From assembly GCF_000003195.3 (NCBI RefSeq), contig NC_012871.2:50816183-50880182 (forward strand): a DNA stretch of 64,000 nucleotides, given 5' to 3'. This DNA is from Sorghum bicolor (Eukaryota > Streptophyta > Magnoliopsida > Poales > Poaceae). The notes beneath the pieces were generated by a model, which was given only the letters and a program-made list of their open reading frames with translations, did no database searches and was not told where the DNA came from. The translations under genes and the position numbers were made by a program. The stretch's first letter is position 1. The number at the start of each line of letters is the position of its first letter. Of the stretch, positions 1-11,713 are shown piece after piece.

Positions 1-1421
1 CCGGAAGGAGCTCACCGTCGACAATGGCGGCTCGGCGGAGGTGCTCGGCGTTACGCCGGAGTCCTCAGGCCGGTAGAGCGTGACCTAAGGCCTTCTACAG
101 CACCAGCAGACTCGGGCGAAGCTTCCTAGGTACACGGCTTGGCCTGGATCCCCGTGGAAAGCGCTGGCCACGGGAGCACCCAACTCCGGCGGAAGCACGG
201 TGGCGCTGCGCACCGTGTCCGACGACGGAAAACCCGGTAGAGCGTCCACCAGGTGGCGCAAAAGCTCGCTAAGGACTTAAGCTACCTCTAGGACCTAACC
301 AAGGACGATGAGAAGCCTCACAGCGCTCGGCATTGAGTTCGCCGGAGAAGAGGGTCACGGCGGACCGATTTGGGGGAAGAAAGAAATGTCGGCTCACCGG
401 TGGGTTTCTCGGCGAGTCAGAGGGTGGAGCTTGGAGAGCAGCTCACGGCGGAGCTTTGGGTGGAGTTTGGTGGACGGAAACGCAGAGAGGAGCGCACACG
501 AGCTCGCCGGAGTGAGCTCGCGGCGGAGAGCTCGCTGCGGAGCTTTTCTGGCGAGTGGAGGCGAGGAGGAGCGAAGTGGACGCGTCCACGCGCTCGGGGC
601 GTCGCCGTGGTGGTCATGCACGCGACGAGGGCTGACAGGCGGGGCCAGGAACGGCGTACGGGCGCCAAATGGCGACGGGGCGCTGCCGGCGGTCGGCCAC
701 GTCGGCGAGCTCCAAGTGGATTCAGAGAAGGCAATGGTCGACTGACAGAGCGACTTGGCCGATGATTATCTCCCAAACCAGAGCGAATTAGGAGATGGTG
801 CAGTTGACAAACTTGGAGTACTAGGCGAGATCTACAACTTTGTCAACTAGAGCAAAGGCTAGATCGGCCTGGATTGAAAGATATAGAGTTTCCAAAATCG
901 ATCACGCAAACTGCAAACCACCCGGGGACTTAGAAAATTTCTAAGTGTGGAAAACAGCCCCAAAACTGCCTTGTGGGCCACTTTTGAGCTATTTGTGATC
1001 ATTTTCATGAGATGGCCATAAAACAACTTTTGTTCCTTATAAAATTTGCTACAACTTTGCTGTAGGAAGTTTTGACATGCAAACATTTTATGAAACACTT
1101 TTTAAAAGCCTAAGCAAAAGAGGTTTCTAGGGCCTATTTGCATAAGTAAGACTTAAGTGATTATTTTGGAGAAGTGATTAACATGAACATTGTTCCCAAG
1201 AATAAGTTAAGCATAGATAAGCTATTTACCAAGGCATTAAGCACAAACACAAGCATTGTTCACTCAAACATAAGCATAGAAAGCCTATTTAAGCCATTTA
1301 AAACACATTTTTGCAAAGGATGACATGCCCCAAGATAGATGATGATCATGGATGCTTGGAATAAATGATGATGCTCATGCTATGCACATGTTTGATGTAA
1401 CCATAACACTGGGGTGTTACA
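1..1421 (-). mobile_element. Partial LTR of a gypsy-type retrotransposon (minus orientation), cut by the window edge
   Basis: Read on the minus strand, the sequence begins at 1421 with TGTAACACCCCAGTG, a common start of long gypsy LTRs in grasses. It runs through an AT-rich stretch into GC-rich sequence (1-780) with no credible coding frame. It abuts transposase coding sequence of the CACTA element exactly at 1422, so 1421/1422 is an insertion boundary. The length (more than 1.4 kb) and start fit Tekay-type chromovirus LTRs, but that lineage is inferred. The other end, the TSD and the internal region lie outside the window. Small open frames at 308-776 are GC-rich chance frames. Confidence 0.55.
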
Positions 1422-1638
1422 CTATGGGCCACCAGTAAGAAAGAAAGGCAAACATTTTAAAGGCAAGGCAGACCACCAGACTAAGCCTCGTAACCGAATC
1501 GGGGATGATATACTCAAAATGGTGAAGCATATGAAAGTAGTATTTGGTAAGGGATGGGGCAGCGAACCTGTTCCCAAACACGCTTAGGGTCATGTACCCA
1601 TGTGGAAGAAGTCCATATTTTGGGAGCTACCCTACTGG
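1422..1638 (+). pseudogene. TNP2-type CACTA transposase fragment, part 1
   Basis: The plus frame reads a conserved TNP2 segment ending in KSIFWELPYWH, just upstream of the family's helix with the DVMHMTKNLC motif. That motif resumes at 4132 after the LTR insertion. TNP2 proteins bind and excise CACTA elements in the nucleus. The fragment has at least one in-frame stop (TAG near 1587) and lacks the N-terminal half, replaced by the LTR to the left. The first 15-20 bases are ambiguous in frame. It is certainly non-functional. Confidence 0.75.
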
Positions 1639-1643
1639 CATGT

Positions 1644-4126
1644 TGTTGATGGTTGATAACATCAACTTTTATTAGAACTTTAAACCTGAAGGAGAACATG
1701 AAAACCTACTAGTCTAGGGTTTAAACCTTTGTCGTATACCTTATGAGAGTCTTGTCATGCTTTTAAAACCAAGATCACGTACACACTCCAGTTCACATAT
1801 GCATTATTCTCCTACACTGGGAGTAATTACCAACATAAACCAAACCCATAGGGCAGTCTTTGTTTAGTTGCCCTAAGTACTTATTGCTATCTCTCCAACT
1901 AACATATTGTATTCAAAGGATGCATGTGGCTATGCAAAAGGAAAGTTATTGAAAAAAAGAGAGAGAAGAAAAGAAGAAAAGGGAGTAAAAGATGGACAAG
2001 TGTCCCAGTAACTAAAACAATGGGTACTAGATGCCCGCCTCCCTAAATATATATATAATAATAAAGATAGCCCATGTCTTTCCTGAAAAGTTTCAATAGA
2101 GAGTTATTTCCAAAGAAATAGAAATTAGCCACAAATACCACAAATGCACCCATCCACCATATTCCATACACATGCACACCTTGGTTTGATTGTATGCCTT
2201 GATTCTGTATGGATCCATTAGTTGACTTTACAATACATGCATTGCAAGTATGCCTATCCTTGTTATTGGCACTCCTATAAGCTCTACCATATATACCTTT
2301 AGCTATAGGAAGCATATCATCATTAATGCCTCAAGAGAGAACCATAAATACCATATACATTGAGAGACTTGAGGGTGTCATACAATTAAGCTCTGAGTTT
2401 TATTCTGAAAACTTATAAAAAACTCCAGAATAATGGTTCTGCAAAGAATTTGAGACATAGTGCTTGACCTGATTGTTCTGTCTTCTGATTGCTCAAGACT
2501 CATGCAAAAGCTGTAAAGCCCCATGGTTAAGGGTAAAATGGGTAAGTTTGAAGATTAGAGCAGTTATTGACTAATCCGGAGGAGAATCTTTGTTTAGGAG
2601 CATGTGTACTTGGAAAGAATGAAAACATTGTAGCAACTCTTGATCCGAATACATATACTGCTTAGGCTTGGTTTGCCAAGGGACTGGCAAAAGGTAAGCT
2701 TGGGGGAATTGTTGACGGTCGATAACGTCAACTTTTATTAGAACTTTAAACCCGAAGGAGAACATGAAAACACACTAGTCTAGGGTTTAAACTGACAATT
2801 TCCATGAGTTTTGCATATTCTGTGTTTTCCAGGATCTATTTCCAGAAAAGTTGAAAAGAGGGATTCAAGTGCATATTTACCACAAAACTTATCTGCCACG
2901 AAAAAGATCAAGAACGGGACGTGGGAAGACTCTCGAAGACACCAGAAGAAACCGGGGGCCAGAGGCCGCCAGGTGGGGCCGGCCGGCCCCACCATGGCGC
3001 CACCCGGTGCCCCCCTGTTAGGGTTTTGGACCCCTTCTAGAAGCTTCCTCCACCGCCTCCGAGGAGTCATCTTGGCCCTTGGTTAAGTCGGTTTGATCTT
3101 GCGGCACACGTCGATCCCACCGGGATATAAATAAAGGGGCAGACCCCCTTCCCTGAATGCATCAAGTCATTTGGAGATCCATTCATCAAGAGCCTTCTCT
3201 AGTTCATCAGAGCCTCTCTAGTTCATATTTTTAGCCTAGTTAGATTAGAAGTAGAAGAGTTCTAGTTCTTCAGCGGGATCCGGAGCCCCTGGTGTCTGTC
3301 TGGAGCGCGGAGTTTGTTATAGCTCTAGTACCTTTCTCTTATTGTATTCAAAATTATGATTCAGGCAACATTGTCCTTAATCTCTTATATATTCTTAATT
3401 GCAATAGTCATTGTCTACTTTGATTATATGTCTAGGATAGTTGGTTTGATCTTATTGAATTCATGTAATTGCTTGTATAGCGTTTACCCAGTCAATTGGT
3501 GGGTAGATGGTAGACAATATGTAGACGTGGTGTCTAGATATCTTGTTTATATGGGAGGGCACCCTGATGTCTCGGGTTGTGTGGTAGTCGCGCAGGTGAC
3601 AGCTGTGTTGGTTCCTCTGTAGTCCATCCCCCGTACGTAGGGCAAGCTTGGGCGCGGTCGCGAAGGAGGTGACAGTTGCATCTTAAAACCCTCATTAGTT
3701 GATGCCTTATTACATGTGATTATGATATAGGGTTGACTTAACAATGATTTCTAGATGTAACTGCACTAATTAGAGTTATTCATTGATGTAGTTATAGAAT
3801 TACCTTAGTATTTCTTCGTGACTTTATCCAATGGCTAGCTACTACTGTGACTAGAAGAGCTCTGATATTTATCTATTTATGATGACTAATCATTATTTAT
3901 CTTATAGCTTTTATCAAGATCCCGGTTATGAGTAAGATTCTAGTTAGGGTTTATCGTTCACATCAATAGTATACGTTATAGTTATAAGTCCTACATATAG
4001 ACCTTCCCTGTGGATACGATATTTAAAACCCCCCGGGTAAAATGTGACATTGGTACGATATTTGTGCGCTTGCGGATAATCTTACTTAAATCTTATTTAA
4101 AGGAGTGCAGTTAATTTATACCAACA
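1644..4126 (+). mobile_element. Small non-autonomous Athila-like LTR element G with perfect target duplication
   Basis: The element starts TGTTGATGGTTGATAAC at 1644 and ends ...ATACCAACA at 4126. It is bracketed by catgt at 1639-1643 and 4127-4131. Removing it rejoins the CACTA transposase frame (...LPYWHV / LQVHHAIDVMHMTKN...), which proves the insertion. The 5' LTR is reduced to about 85 bp (1644-1728) while the 3' LTR (2710-4126) is full length, so an internal deletion removed most of the 5' LTR and any PBS. The remaining interior (1729-2709) is non-coding and resembles the 3' untranslated region of elements B and D. A shared landmark is the phrase ATGGACAAGTGTCC, and the end is AAGCTTGGGGGAATT (PPT). 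Confidence 0.85.
2710..4126 (+). repeat. 3' LTR of element G
   Basis: It begins TGTTGACGGTCGATAACG right after the PPT (2694-2709) and ends ATACCAACA. It contains a GC-rich palindromic block (about 2970-3005), a TATA-like ATATAAATAAAG near 3123 and long AT-rich sequence. Its first 80 bp are repeated at 1644-1728, the stump of the 5' LTR. Short frames at 2780-3086 and 3356-3744 lie inside the LTR and look non-coding. Confidence 0.85.
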
Positions 4127-4131
4127 CATGT

Positions 4132-5140
4132 CCTACAGGTCCACCACGCGATCGACGTGATGCACATGACAAAGAATCTCTGTGTGAACCATCATTCCAG
4201 ACCTTGACCCGATTGGCGTTCCTGAATCACGACACGAGGGCAGACTCAGTGGCAAGGGGACACTAGGGAAGAAAACATATATCGATATGGGGAGTGATTA
4301 CTTCAATAAAGCACACTACACAGTTCTACAGAACTCCTCGCTAGTGGATCGTATATCGAGGTACATAAGGATTTCATTCGATCCGAGTGACCTAGGAAGA
4401 ACAAAGCTTGGATTAGGCGTCATCACATGGAAACCTTTAGCGACTGGTTGCAAAAAGAATGTCAGGGTGATGAAAACATAGATGAGCAGCTTTATTTGTT
4501 TGCCAGGCAGCCATCGTGGCATATCAGCACTTACAGAGGGTACGAGATCAATGGGAATACATTTTACACATTAGTCTAAGATAAAAGGAGCACCAACCAA
4601 AACAGTGGTGTACGAGTAGATATCATAGATCCAAATAGGAACAAACAAACATATTATGGCCAAATACATGACATATGGCAACTAGACTACGCAGCAAATT
4701 TTAAAGTTTCTTTGTTCCGGTGTAAATGGATGAAGATGACCGGAGGTGGGGTAACAGTCGACAAGGAGTATGGAATGACAACCGTGGACCTTAACAATGT
4801 TGGGTACAAAGATGAACCATTCGTCCTTGTTGCGGATGTGAGTCAGGTGTTCTATGTGAAAGACATGTCCACAAAACCAAAGAGAAAGAAAAATGATGAC
4901 AACTCGAAAGTCAATCGTGAGCCAAAACGCCACATAGTTCTTTCTGAGAAAAGAAACGTTGCTGGAATTGAGGACAAGTTAGACATGTCAGGTGATTATG
5001 AAAGAGATGACCAAATTCTGCCATTCAAAGTGAACAAAGACCCAAGCATTTTATTAAACAATGAGGACACTCCATGGTTAAGGGATGATCATAACCAAGG
5101 GTCATATGTCAAGAAGAAGTTCAATATTGTACCCGCATGA
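4132..5140 (+). pseudogene. TNP2-type CACTA transposase fragment, part 2 (with DUF4216-like end)
   Basis: This continues the transposase after element G. It reads the DVMHMTKNLCVN helix, then a deletion, then sequence resembling the linker upstream of the C-terminal domain (phrases GSDYFNKAHYTVLQNSS, METFSDWLQKECQG). It ends in the DUF4216-like region (WHISTYRGYEINGNTFYT, then VTVDKEYGMTTVDLNNVGYKDEPF, VSQVFYVKDM). The frame shifts twice before 4712; from 4712 to 5140 it is open and ends in TGA. There is a TAA near 4577 where relatives seem to have a glutamine. The TNP2 catalytic core is absent, so this is a relic. Confidence 0.8.
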
Positions 5141-5560
5141 TAGTGAGTTGTAAAGATATTATATAATAATTAATTAATTGAAACTTTGTTTGATAATGGA
5201 TTTAAATTAATATGTTCAGTAGTGATCATTGATTTATGTGGTCCTCTAGGCTATAAACAAAAGATTAACGTTCAAATGATGCAAAAATAAATTTTCTGTT
5301 AGAAACCAACAATTGTGTAATTTATAGTTGAACAATATATTTTTGCATTAACAAAGTACTTAATTTTAGAGACATTTGTGTTTAATATTTTCAAAAAAAC
5401 AAAGAGATTTTAAGTTACAATTTTTTTGCTGTGTAAATTAAAGCAAAAGTAAACACATATTATTTTTTGAAGAAATTATGTCAAATATTTAGTTTTATGT
5501 ACATTTAACAAAGTTTTAGCCATTAAATAAAAAAGAAACCAATTTAAAAACCTAAAACTA
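5141..5560. other. AT-rich spacer without recognisable genes
   Basis: This is a non-coding AT-rich stretch between the transposase relic and the CACTA motif cluster. I see no gene, repeat array or terminal inverted repeat in it. It is probably the 3' untranslated part of the CACTA element. Confidence 0.5.
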
Positions 5561-5599
5561 ATAAAACCGACAGGGTCTGGCAATACCCCCCTTAGTCTC

Positions 5600-5724
5600 G
5601 GTCGATGGCTGGCACTAGGGCTCGTGTTACGAGTCGGGACTAAAGAATCTTTAGTCCTGGTTCATAGTGTAGTCCCGGTTTGTAGTGTGCACCGGGACTA
5701 AAGGTCTCTGATCTATAAAGGCCA
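5600..5724 (+). promoter_or_regulatory. CACTA subterminal-type motif cluster and TATA box
   Basis: The core CGGGACTAAAG occurs at 5634-5645 and 5691-5703. It appears in inverted form at about 5648-5659 (CTTTAGTCCTGG) and 5670-5680 (TAGTCCCGGTT). Alternating copies of such a motif are where the element-encoded DNA-binding protein docks in CACTA elements (family knowledge). A TATAAA follows at 5714-5719, directly before GC-rich sequence that could be the 5' leader of the next gene. Confidence 0.55.
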
Positions 5725-5990
5725 TTGTCTACCCCTCAGATCGACTCGCCTTCTCCGCACACTCTAGATCTCCCTGCACTCTACTCCGACGACCGTCGAG
5801 CTCCACGCGTGCTGCCATCGAGACCCGGCGCCGTCGTATCGAGCGCCACCGCACCGAGTGCCGCGAGCACCACCGTGTACCCGCACCGAGCGCCGCGCCG
5901 AGCGCCACTAGCCCGCCATCAACGATGCCGAGCGCCACCGCATGACCGAGCCCGCCACCAGCCCTTAGTGAGCGCCGAACGCCACCATAT

Positions 5991-6780
5991 ACTTATTCAA
6001 TGTCAAAATTATTAATATATATTTTTTTGTCTTTGTCGATGTTTAATAGAAATATTTCTATATTAGAGATAAATATTTGTATATTAGAAATATTAGTATA
6101 TTTATGATGACTTATTCGATGTCAAAATTATTAATATTTTTTTGCCTTTTGCCGATGAAGTTTATTAGAAATATTTGTATATTAGAGATAAAATATTTAT
6201 ATATTAGAAATTGTATATTCGAAATATTTGTATATTTATGATGTACACTTATTCGATGTCAAAATTATTAATATTTTTTGACTTTACCCGTGAAGTTTAT
6301 TAGAAATATTTGTATATTAGAGATAAAATATTTGTATATTAGAAATATTTGTATATTTGAATTATTTGTATATTTATGATGTACTTATTCGATGTCCAAA
6401 TTATTATTATTTTTTTCCATTTCTGATGAAGTTTATTAGAAATATTTGTATATTAGAGATAAAATATTTGTATATTAGAAATATTTGTATATTCAAAATA
6501 TTTGTATATTTATGATGTACTTATTCGATGTCAAAATTATTATTATTTTTTGCTATTTTCGATGAAGTTTATTAGAAATATTTGTATATTAGAGATAAAA
6601 TATTTGTATATTCGAAATATTTGTATATTTATGATGTACTTATTCGATGTCAAAATTATTAATATTTTTTGCCATTGCCGATGAAGTTTATTAGAAATAT
6701 TTGTATATTAGAGATAAAATATTTGTATATTAGAAATATTTGTATATTTATGATGTACTTATTCGATGATAAAATTACTA
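5991..6780 (+). repeat. AT-rich tandem repeat array, about six units of 119-137 bp
   Basis: The phrase CTTATTCGATGTCAAAATTATT recurs near 5991, 6111, 6248, 6384, 6520, 6639 and 6758, giving spacings of 119-137 bp. Within each unit the shorter phrase GAAATATTTGTATATTAGAG is itself repeated. Length differences come from one or two extra inner repeats. The array sits upstream of the exon with ATG at 6964, so it was probably expanded intron or leader of the CACTA gene. Confidence 0.85.
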
Positions 6781-6963
6781 ATATAAGTTTCCCCTTGTAT
6801 TTTTATATAGTTTTTAGTTGTTAAGGAATAGAAAATGATTATATGTAGGCCCTCATGAAATAATTCATATGAAATGATTACTATAGAGTTTTTTATATAT
6901 AGCTTTTTATATATATACTTGACTAGTATATAGTTTTTTATATAGCTTTTATATATATAGACA

Positions 6964-8936
6964 ATGGTCGATCCGAGGTATCAACAAATCGGTGATGAGG
7001 CCATCATGATGAATCTCATCGCCAGTGGTGACGAACAAATCGAGGGTGATGATGATGGGAGTTAGTACTTGCAGGCAGATTACGAGGAGATCATGCAGGG
7101 ATCCTCCCCGCCGCCTCATGAGCAACAAATTGTCGAGCAAGCCAATACTAGTGAGGTATATTATACATGTTTATTAGGGTTTAGACTTAGGGTTTAGGGT
7201 TTAGACTTTAGGGTCTATTACATCTTGTATTATTTCATCTTTGTGTCTTTACATATATAGCCCTCTGGATCGACATCTACGACCAAGAAGAGTAGACCGG
7301 TACGAGGGCCAAGGAAGCCGTTGGATGGCGTCACTTAATCTCCGAATTCGGCGAGCGTACAGACCAACCACTAGGACCGCATGCACAGAAATATGTCGGT
7401 CATTGTGGTTATCTAGTGATAGACAGGATACCGATCAGTGTTTGAGAATGGAAAAAGAAGCCAAGTGCTCCACACATCAGTTTTGTCTCCGATCGTGATA
7501 AGGAGGCAGTATGGACTGACATCGGAGAGCATTTCACGTTCGACATGAACGATGAGGAGCTGAAGAGGAGAATGCGAGAGTGGACAATGAAGAAGATGGC
7601 AACACTTTTTCAGACTTAGAAGAAGAACTTGTACAACAAGTTTATCAAGAAGAATGAGACACCGGATTTCAACACTAAGGCGTATGTCAAGCTGAGACCC
7701 TTTTGGAATGATTTCGTGCAGTACAAAACGTTAGGAGAGGGCGAGGCTCTTGTTAGAAGGAACAAAAGGAATGCTGCTCAGAAGAGATACCACCATCATT
7801 TGAGATCAAGTGACTATAGGAGTGCCGTACCAAAGTCGGAGAGAATGGAAGCAGAGATGATTGCCAAGGGGGTAGTACCTCAGACTGTATGGGAGAATTG
7901 GGTTGAACGCTCGAAGCTCGAAGCATTGGTTATTCGGTTATGGGGAACCATGGATAAAGAAACTGGGGTGCTAGATTGGGGCCCAGAAATCTCAAAAGCA
8001 GCAGAGAAGCTAGTTCATGCACGAGCAGTGGTTGTAGCTGGTCATTTCAAGCCCAATAGAGAAAAGGATAAACTCACGTATGCCCTTGAAAATCTAGAAC
8101 ACGACAGGTGTACGAGAGGGTATGGGGTGGTTCCGTGGTACCATTCCTTCCAAGCAGATCGAGAAACTTACAGAAGCTGCCAGAGAAAGAAGGACGAGGA
8201 GGCAGAGCAGATCCACAAGTTGGAGGAGTATGTTCACGAGTCGAAAGAGTGTGACAAAATTCGTGAAGAATGGATGCGCGATGAGGTCAAAAGGCAAGTG
8301 CAAGCTGCACTTAGTGAAATGACAAGAGGGGCGCTACATCACCACAGTCGGCGCCAGATGTCAACATTAGCCGCCAGGTTAGTTGAAGAGCAGCTGCATC
8401 TCCACGGAAGTATCAACCGTTCAAGCTGATGCGAAGCTCGCTTCCCCGTGGATGACCTCACAGAACTAGTTACTTCGTGTGAGCTGCACATTCTAGAAGG
8501 AACTGGGACGAAGAAGGTGGCTGTCGGTGTGGTAAACCCTATCGACTGGACAAGGACACCAAGAATCCATGGTCAACCAGTACCAGAAGGATATCCTCAT
8601 GTCTCGTTGGATAGGGTGGAGTGAGGTTGTGATATCGTGCCTCTAGACATTGAAGGGGGAGATAGAGAGAAGACTCTAGGTGAGGCGGCGAAGACATTCA
8701 TTTGTTGGCATAAGTGCTTCATCATCATTCCTGGAGTCTCACCGCCGCCACCACCTCATCCTACTGATGATCAAGATCGTCAGCATAGCTGCGTGGATTC
8801 AAAAACAATTTATTCGCTAACATCCTATATATATATATTGAATTCAAAAAAGAGTTTATTACTCACAACACTCGTTGTTTTCCTAGCAGGGACTTCAGTT
8901 CAATTCTTCATTCCCCAGCGCATCATAGTGCTATGA
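6964..8936 (+). pseudogene. Transposase_24 (Ptta/En/Spm) CACTA protein, broken
   Basis: The first exon has ATG at 6964 (MVDPRYQQIGDEAIMMNLIAS), ends near 7160 and is followed by an AT-rich intron to about 7258. The second block covers 7260-8936. The best part is 7629-8429, with RRNKRNAAQKRYHHHLRSSDY and ERMEAEMIAKGVVPQTVW, the conserved core of PF03004-type proteins, and then a charged coiled-coil tail. The C-terminal CELHI...EGYPHVS...GEAAKTFICWHK region lies in another frame. Defects seen are TAG at 7063 (between serine and tyrosine, where CAG is likely ancestral), TAG at 7617 and frameshifts near 7340-7500 and 8400. The role would be DNA binding at CACTA ends. It is non-functional as read. 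Confidence 0.75.
7170..7215 (+). repeat. Short telomere-like TTTAGGG stretch
   Basis: Degenerate copies of the plant telomere heptamer (TTAGGGTTTAG, TTAGGGTTTAGGGTTTAG, TTTAGGG) occur inside the intron between the first two CACTA exons. The stretch is too short to be more than an interstitial motif. Confidence 0.5.
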
Positions 8937-9475
8937 GTGGTGAAGATGCATTGGAGGATGCGACTGCAACCCCATCTCCTTCACGACGGTCTCTAATGCC
9001 ACCACGAGCCGCACCCCGCCACCGCCTTCACCACCGCCTCGAACACGGTCTCCAACGCCGCCATGGGCCGCACCATCCCCGCCACCGTCTCAAGCCAGTA
9101 ATAAGAGGTCTGCCCCAGCACCAAAGGCTTCGATCCCACATCCTACAAAGAAGCAAGCTCAGGCTCCCTTTGGTAAAAAAGGCAGCCAATGAAAAGTTGT
9201 CTTATGAGAAGAGTGACGAGGAGCTAATTGCATCGGTTGCTTCAGATGTGAAAGCACACTTTGAAAAAAGTAAAAAGGAAATTGAAGCGAAGCGAAACCC
9301 TGAAAAGTCATACCTCTTCTTACCAAAAGGGGAGCTGAGGAAGAGGGTGGAAGAGCACAACCGGAAAATGCGTGAAGCTCAAAAGCCTCCGCCAAAGTCG
9401 GATTATAAACACCAACTACTAAAAGCTATAAAAGCTCAACTCACCAAGAAGAAAGCAGGAAAGAGTGTTCCATAG
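8933..9475 (+). pseudogene. CACTA downstream ORF segment, basic and lysine-rich
   Basis: This is an open frame of 180 codons ending at TAG (9473-9475). The first 80 residues are proline/arginine/histidine-rich and probably out of frame. The last 100 (YEKSDEELIASVASDVKAHFE, then ELRKRVEEHNRKMREAQKPPP) match the linker usually seen between the En/Spm transposase and the Ulp1 part of grass CACTA proteins. It sits directly downstream of the Transposase_24 relic and upstream of the protease remnants, so it is most likely an exon of the same long gene. Confidence 0.55.
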
Positions 9476-10211
9476 CTTTGGGACACATCAAGACCTTTGT
9501 CCCCATTAATTGTGGCAGATCAGTATGGTTCAAATGTGGGCGTAGTACAAAAGAAATCTGAAGAGCCCACTTTGTCTGAGATGGACTCACTTGAAAATTA
9601 TTTCATTGAGAGCGGTCTTCCGTACTCCACGATTAAAAATATTGCTGCTGGGCTGGAGTTTCTACGAGCGTAAGTAGTTGATGAATGGAGGAGAAATTTT
9701 GCACCAGGCAGGAGTCTAATGAACCCCAAGCACCTACATGTACTCAGTATGCAGATGTTTGCAATCAACAATTGGTGCATAGAGGCTTCTAAAGGCGGAG
9801 TCGATTGGATTTTGTTCAAATTTGAAACCCTCACTACTTCCGTGGTGATGACCTTATCTTAGTCCAGATGGGCGAATTACACCAGCTATGCCACATGGAC
9901 GCTCTGGACAAATCGCTCATTAGCTGCTTTTGTTTGTAAGTATTTCTTTGTTTTTATTAAACTCTTCAGCATGTCTATATAGTAGTAATCATTACACACG
10001 TACTTGTCGATGGACTCACTATATGCAAGCTCCAAATGACTAAGCTCAGATCAAAATGATAATACTCTTGGATCTGTTGATCCTTACATTGTTTTCAAGG
10101 AGCCAAACCCTTTGGCGACTTGGATCAATGACATGTGTACGAATCTTATGAGGTTCTTCATGAACCAAAAAGACAAAAGAAGATTACTCTTCCCCTACAA
10201 CTTCAAGTGAG

Positions 10212-10276
<65 letters not shown>

Positions 10277-10740
10277 TAACATGCGAGTGTGCACCTTTAA
10301 TTTTACTTAACCCTAATCTACGACTCATGTCTCTACGAACATAGTCATCGATCTTGCTGAAAGTAAGTTGGTAATCTATGACTCAATGTAGAAACCGCAA
10401 TAAGATTACCAAGATATGATAGACATCATCCAAAGGTAATTTTGATCCATTGCATGCGTAAAGTAGACTAAGCTTGTATATATGTATACTTAACGATCCA
10501 ACTCTCTTATTTTATATATATCATTGGTTTAGGGTTTGAGAAAGATTCATTGTTCGGGAACATCTAACTCAATGTAGGGCACCACTAAAGATAATACAAC
10601 TACAAGTAAGTTTATCCTTTGTCAATGTACGTGGTGTATCTTATATCTTATCTTTTTTATGAGATGAATCTTTACATCCTACAGTGGATCTTGAGACAAG
10701 AACCGGGTAATCCATTTAAGCTTATCATGTCAGCGGCAAG
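9476..10740 (+). pseudogene. Ulp1-like (C48) protease region of the CACTA element, fragmented
   Basis: Translation in pieces gives SEMDSLENYFIESGLPYST, then an in-frame stop near 9672, then GELHQLCHMDALDKSLISCFCL. After an intron come phrases like MNQKDKRRLLFPYNFK and, after the TA repeat, YQDMIDIIQR. These fit the C-terminal Ulp1 cysteine-protease domain fused to many plant CACTA proteins, which may remove SUMO-like tags. The catalytic His/Asp/Cys set cannot be assembled. Exon edges are uncertain and the right limit is approximate. Confidence 0.6.
10212..10274. repeat. (TA)n microsatellite, about 62 bp
   Basis: This is an uninterrupted TA dinucleotide run inside an intron-like part of the CACTA protease region. 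Confidence 0.95.
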
Positions 10741-11400
10741 ATGAATTCATTCTTTTTTCACTTGAGAAAGGGTGACATTTAATCTAGATAATATTTTTCG
10801 CTACACAAGCATCTAGTAACATTTAAGGAAAATTTAGAAAGGATACTGCAGATCATGAACACAACCAGATCATGCTCGCAGACTTGACTTGTCTGCTATC
10901 ACAACTCTACCAGAATTAGCTGCAGATAAGCACTTGCATTCAGACTTAAATTTAGCTACTTGCAGGCAAGCACTTGCATTCAGATCGACATCTAGGCAAA
11001 CACAGACCACAATCCACTACTTGCACAAGCACAGATTGACTTGCACGCGTCAAAATGAACTATTACCAGACATCAACTTGCACAGATCAAAGTTCTGCTT
11101 ACATGAATTTGGTGCTTGTTGCAGTGGCTGTGTCAGCTTAGTTGGGGAGGAAGATGTCACGACAGGGGACAATGACAGTGCACCAGTAGTCGGCACAACA
11201 GGAGCGAACATTAGCATAGACAGAAGCGGTCGTGGAGATGTATCAGAAGTCGTTGGCGATGGTGATACAGTTGGGGCACCAGTAGTGGACATCACTGGCG
11301 GTCAAACTAACAACGGCGGCACTCGTGATGCAACATCACCCAGAGCTCCCAGCGGTGGATCCATCCTTTACCGAATGCAGCGCCGCCCGGACCTCTCCAC
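10741..11400. other. Unclassified strip, probable transposon debris
   Basis: It contains CA-rich direct repeats around 10925-11000 (AAGCACTTGCATTCAGA occurs twice). An open frame at 10889-11452 has a threonine/glycine-rich composition and no recognisable domain. It probably joins the CACTA tail to the LTR-like sequence that follows. I see nothing that supports a host gene. Confidence 0.4.
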
Positions 11401-11713
11401 GCTGGATCCGTTTGTTGAATACATATGTTGCAAATTCAGCTGCACATTATAAAGGCCGACTTCCGACGGAGCGAAGCGGAAGCCCCCCGCGGTACAGTAC
11501 ATATACCCAAATAGGGTTCCACACCGAATACAGGATCTTGTAAGCCGCTGCACGGCGTTGTAACCCAACTCTTGATAATAGTGAGGAGTGTTTGCTGGCT
11601 GGCGCCCATGGTTTTTCCCCTTCGCATTGGAGGGGTTTTCCACGTTAAATCTTGTGTCTCCGCTATGTTTTGATCTTGTGTTCTTCGTCGTTTATCCGTC
11701 GTCATTCACAACA
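11400..11713 (+). repeat. Probable 3' part of a copia-type LTR
   Basis: The series CTTGTAAGCCGCTGCA, GTTGTAACCCAACTC, ATAATAGTGAGGAGTGTTTG, GTTTTTCCCCTTCGCATTGG and GGGGTTTTCCACGTTAAATC, ending CATTCACAACA at 11713, is the usual R/U5 layout of copia LTRs in grasses. No primer binding site follows and the start of the LTR was not found. It is therefore a solo or truncated LTR. Family assignment is from recall and moderately secure. Confidence 0.45.

Larger units (their letters stand above)
1422..10740 (+). mobile_element. Degraded CACTA (En/Spm) DNA transposon, split by LTR element G
   Basis: Three remnant coding blocks lie in one direction. These are TNP2-type transposase (1422-1638 and 4132-5140), a Transposase_24 (Ptta/En/Spm) protein (6964-8936) and a Ulp1-like protease region (9476 to about 10740). 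Between the first two lie short alternating motifs of the form ACCGGGACTAAAGG, typical of subterminal regions of grass CACTA elements. Neither CACTA terminus nor its 3 bp target duplication was found. The left end is cut by the LTR at 1421 and the right limit is my estimate. Two fused or nested CACTA fragments cannot be excluded, because subterminal-type repeats normally mark an element end. Confidence 0.8.

Noticed and set aside
308..776. Overlapping open frames on both strands in GC-rich sequence at the left edge
   Set aside because: They overlap in four frames, have Arg/Gly/Ala-rich composition and no domain, and lie inside an LTR.
10889..11705. Possible small host gene (Thr/Gly-rich frames)
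   Set aside because: No domain, overlapping frames on both strands, and the right half is copia-type LTR sequence.
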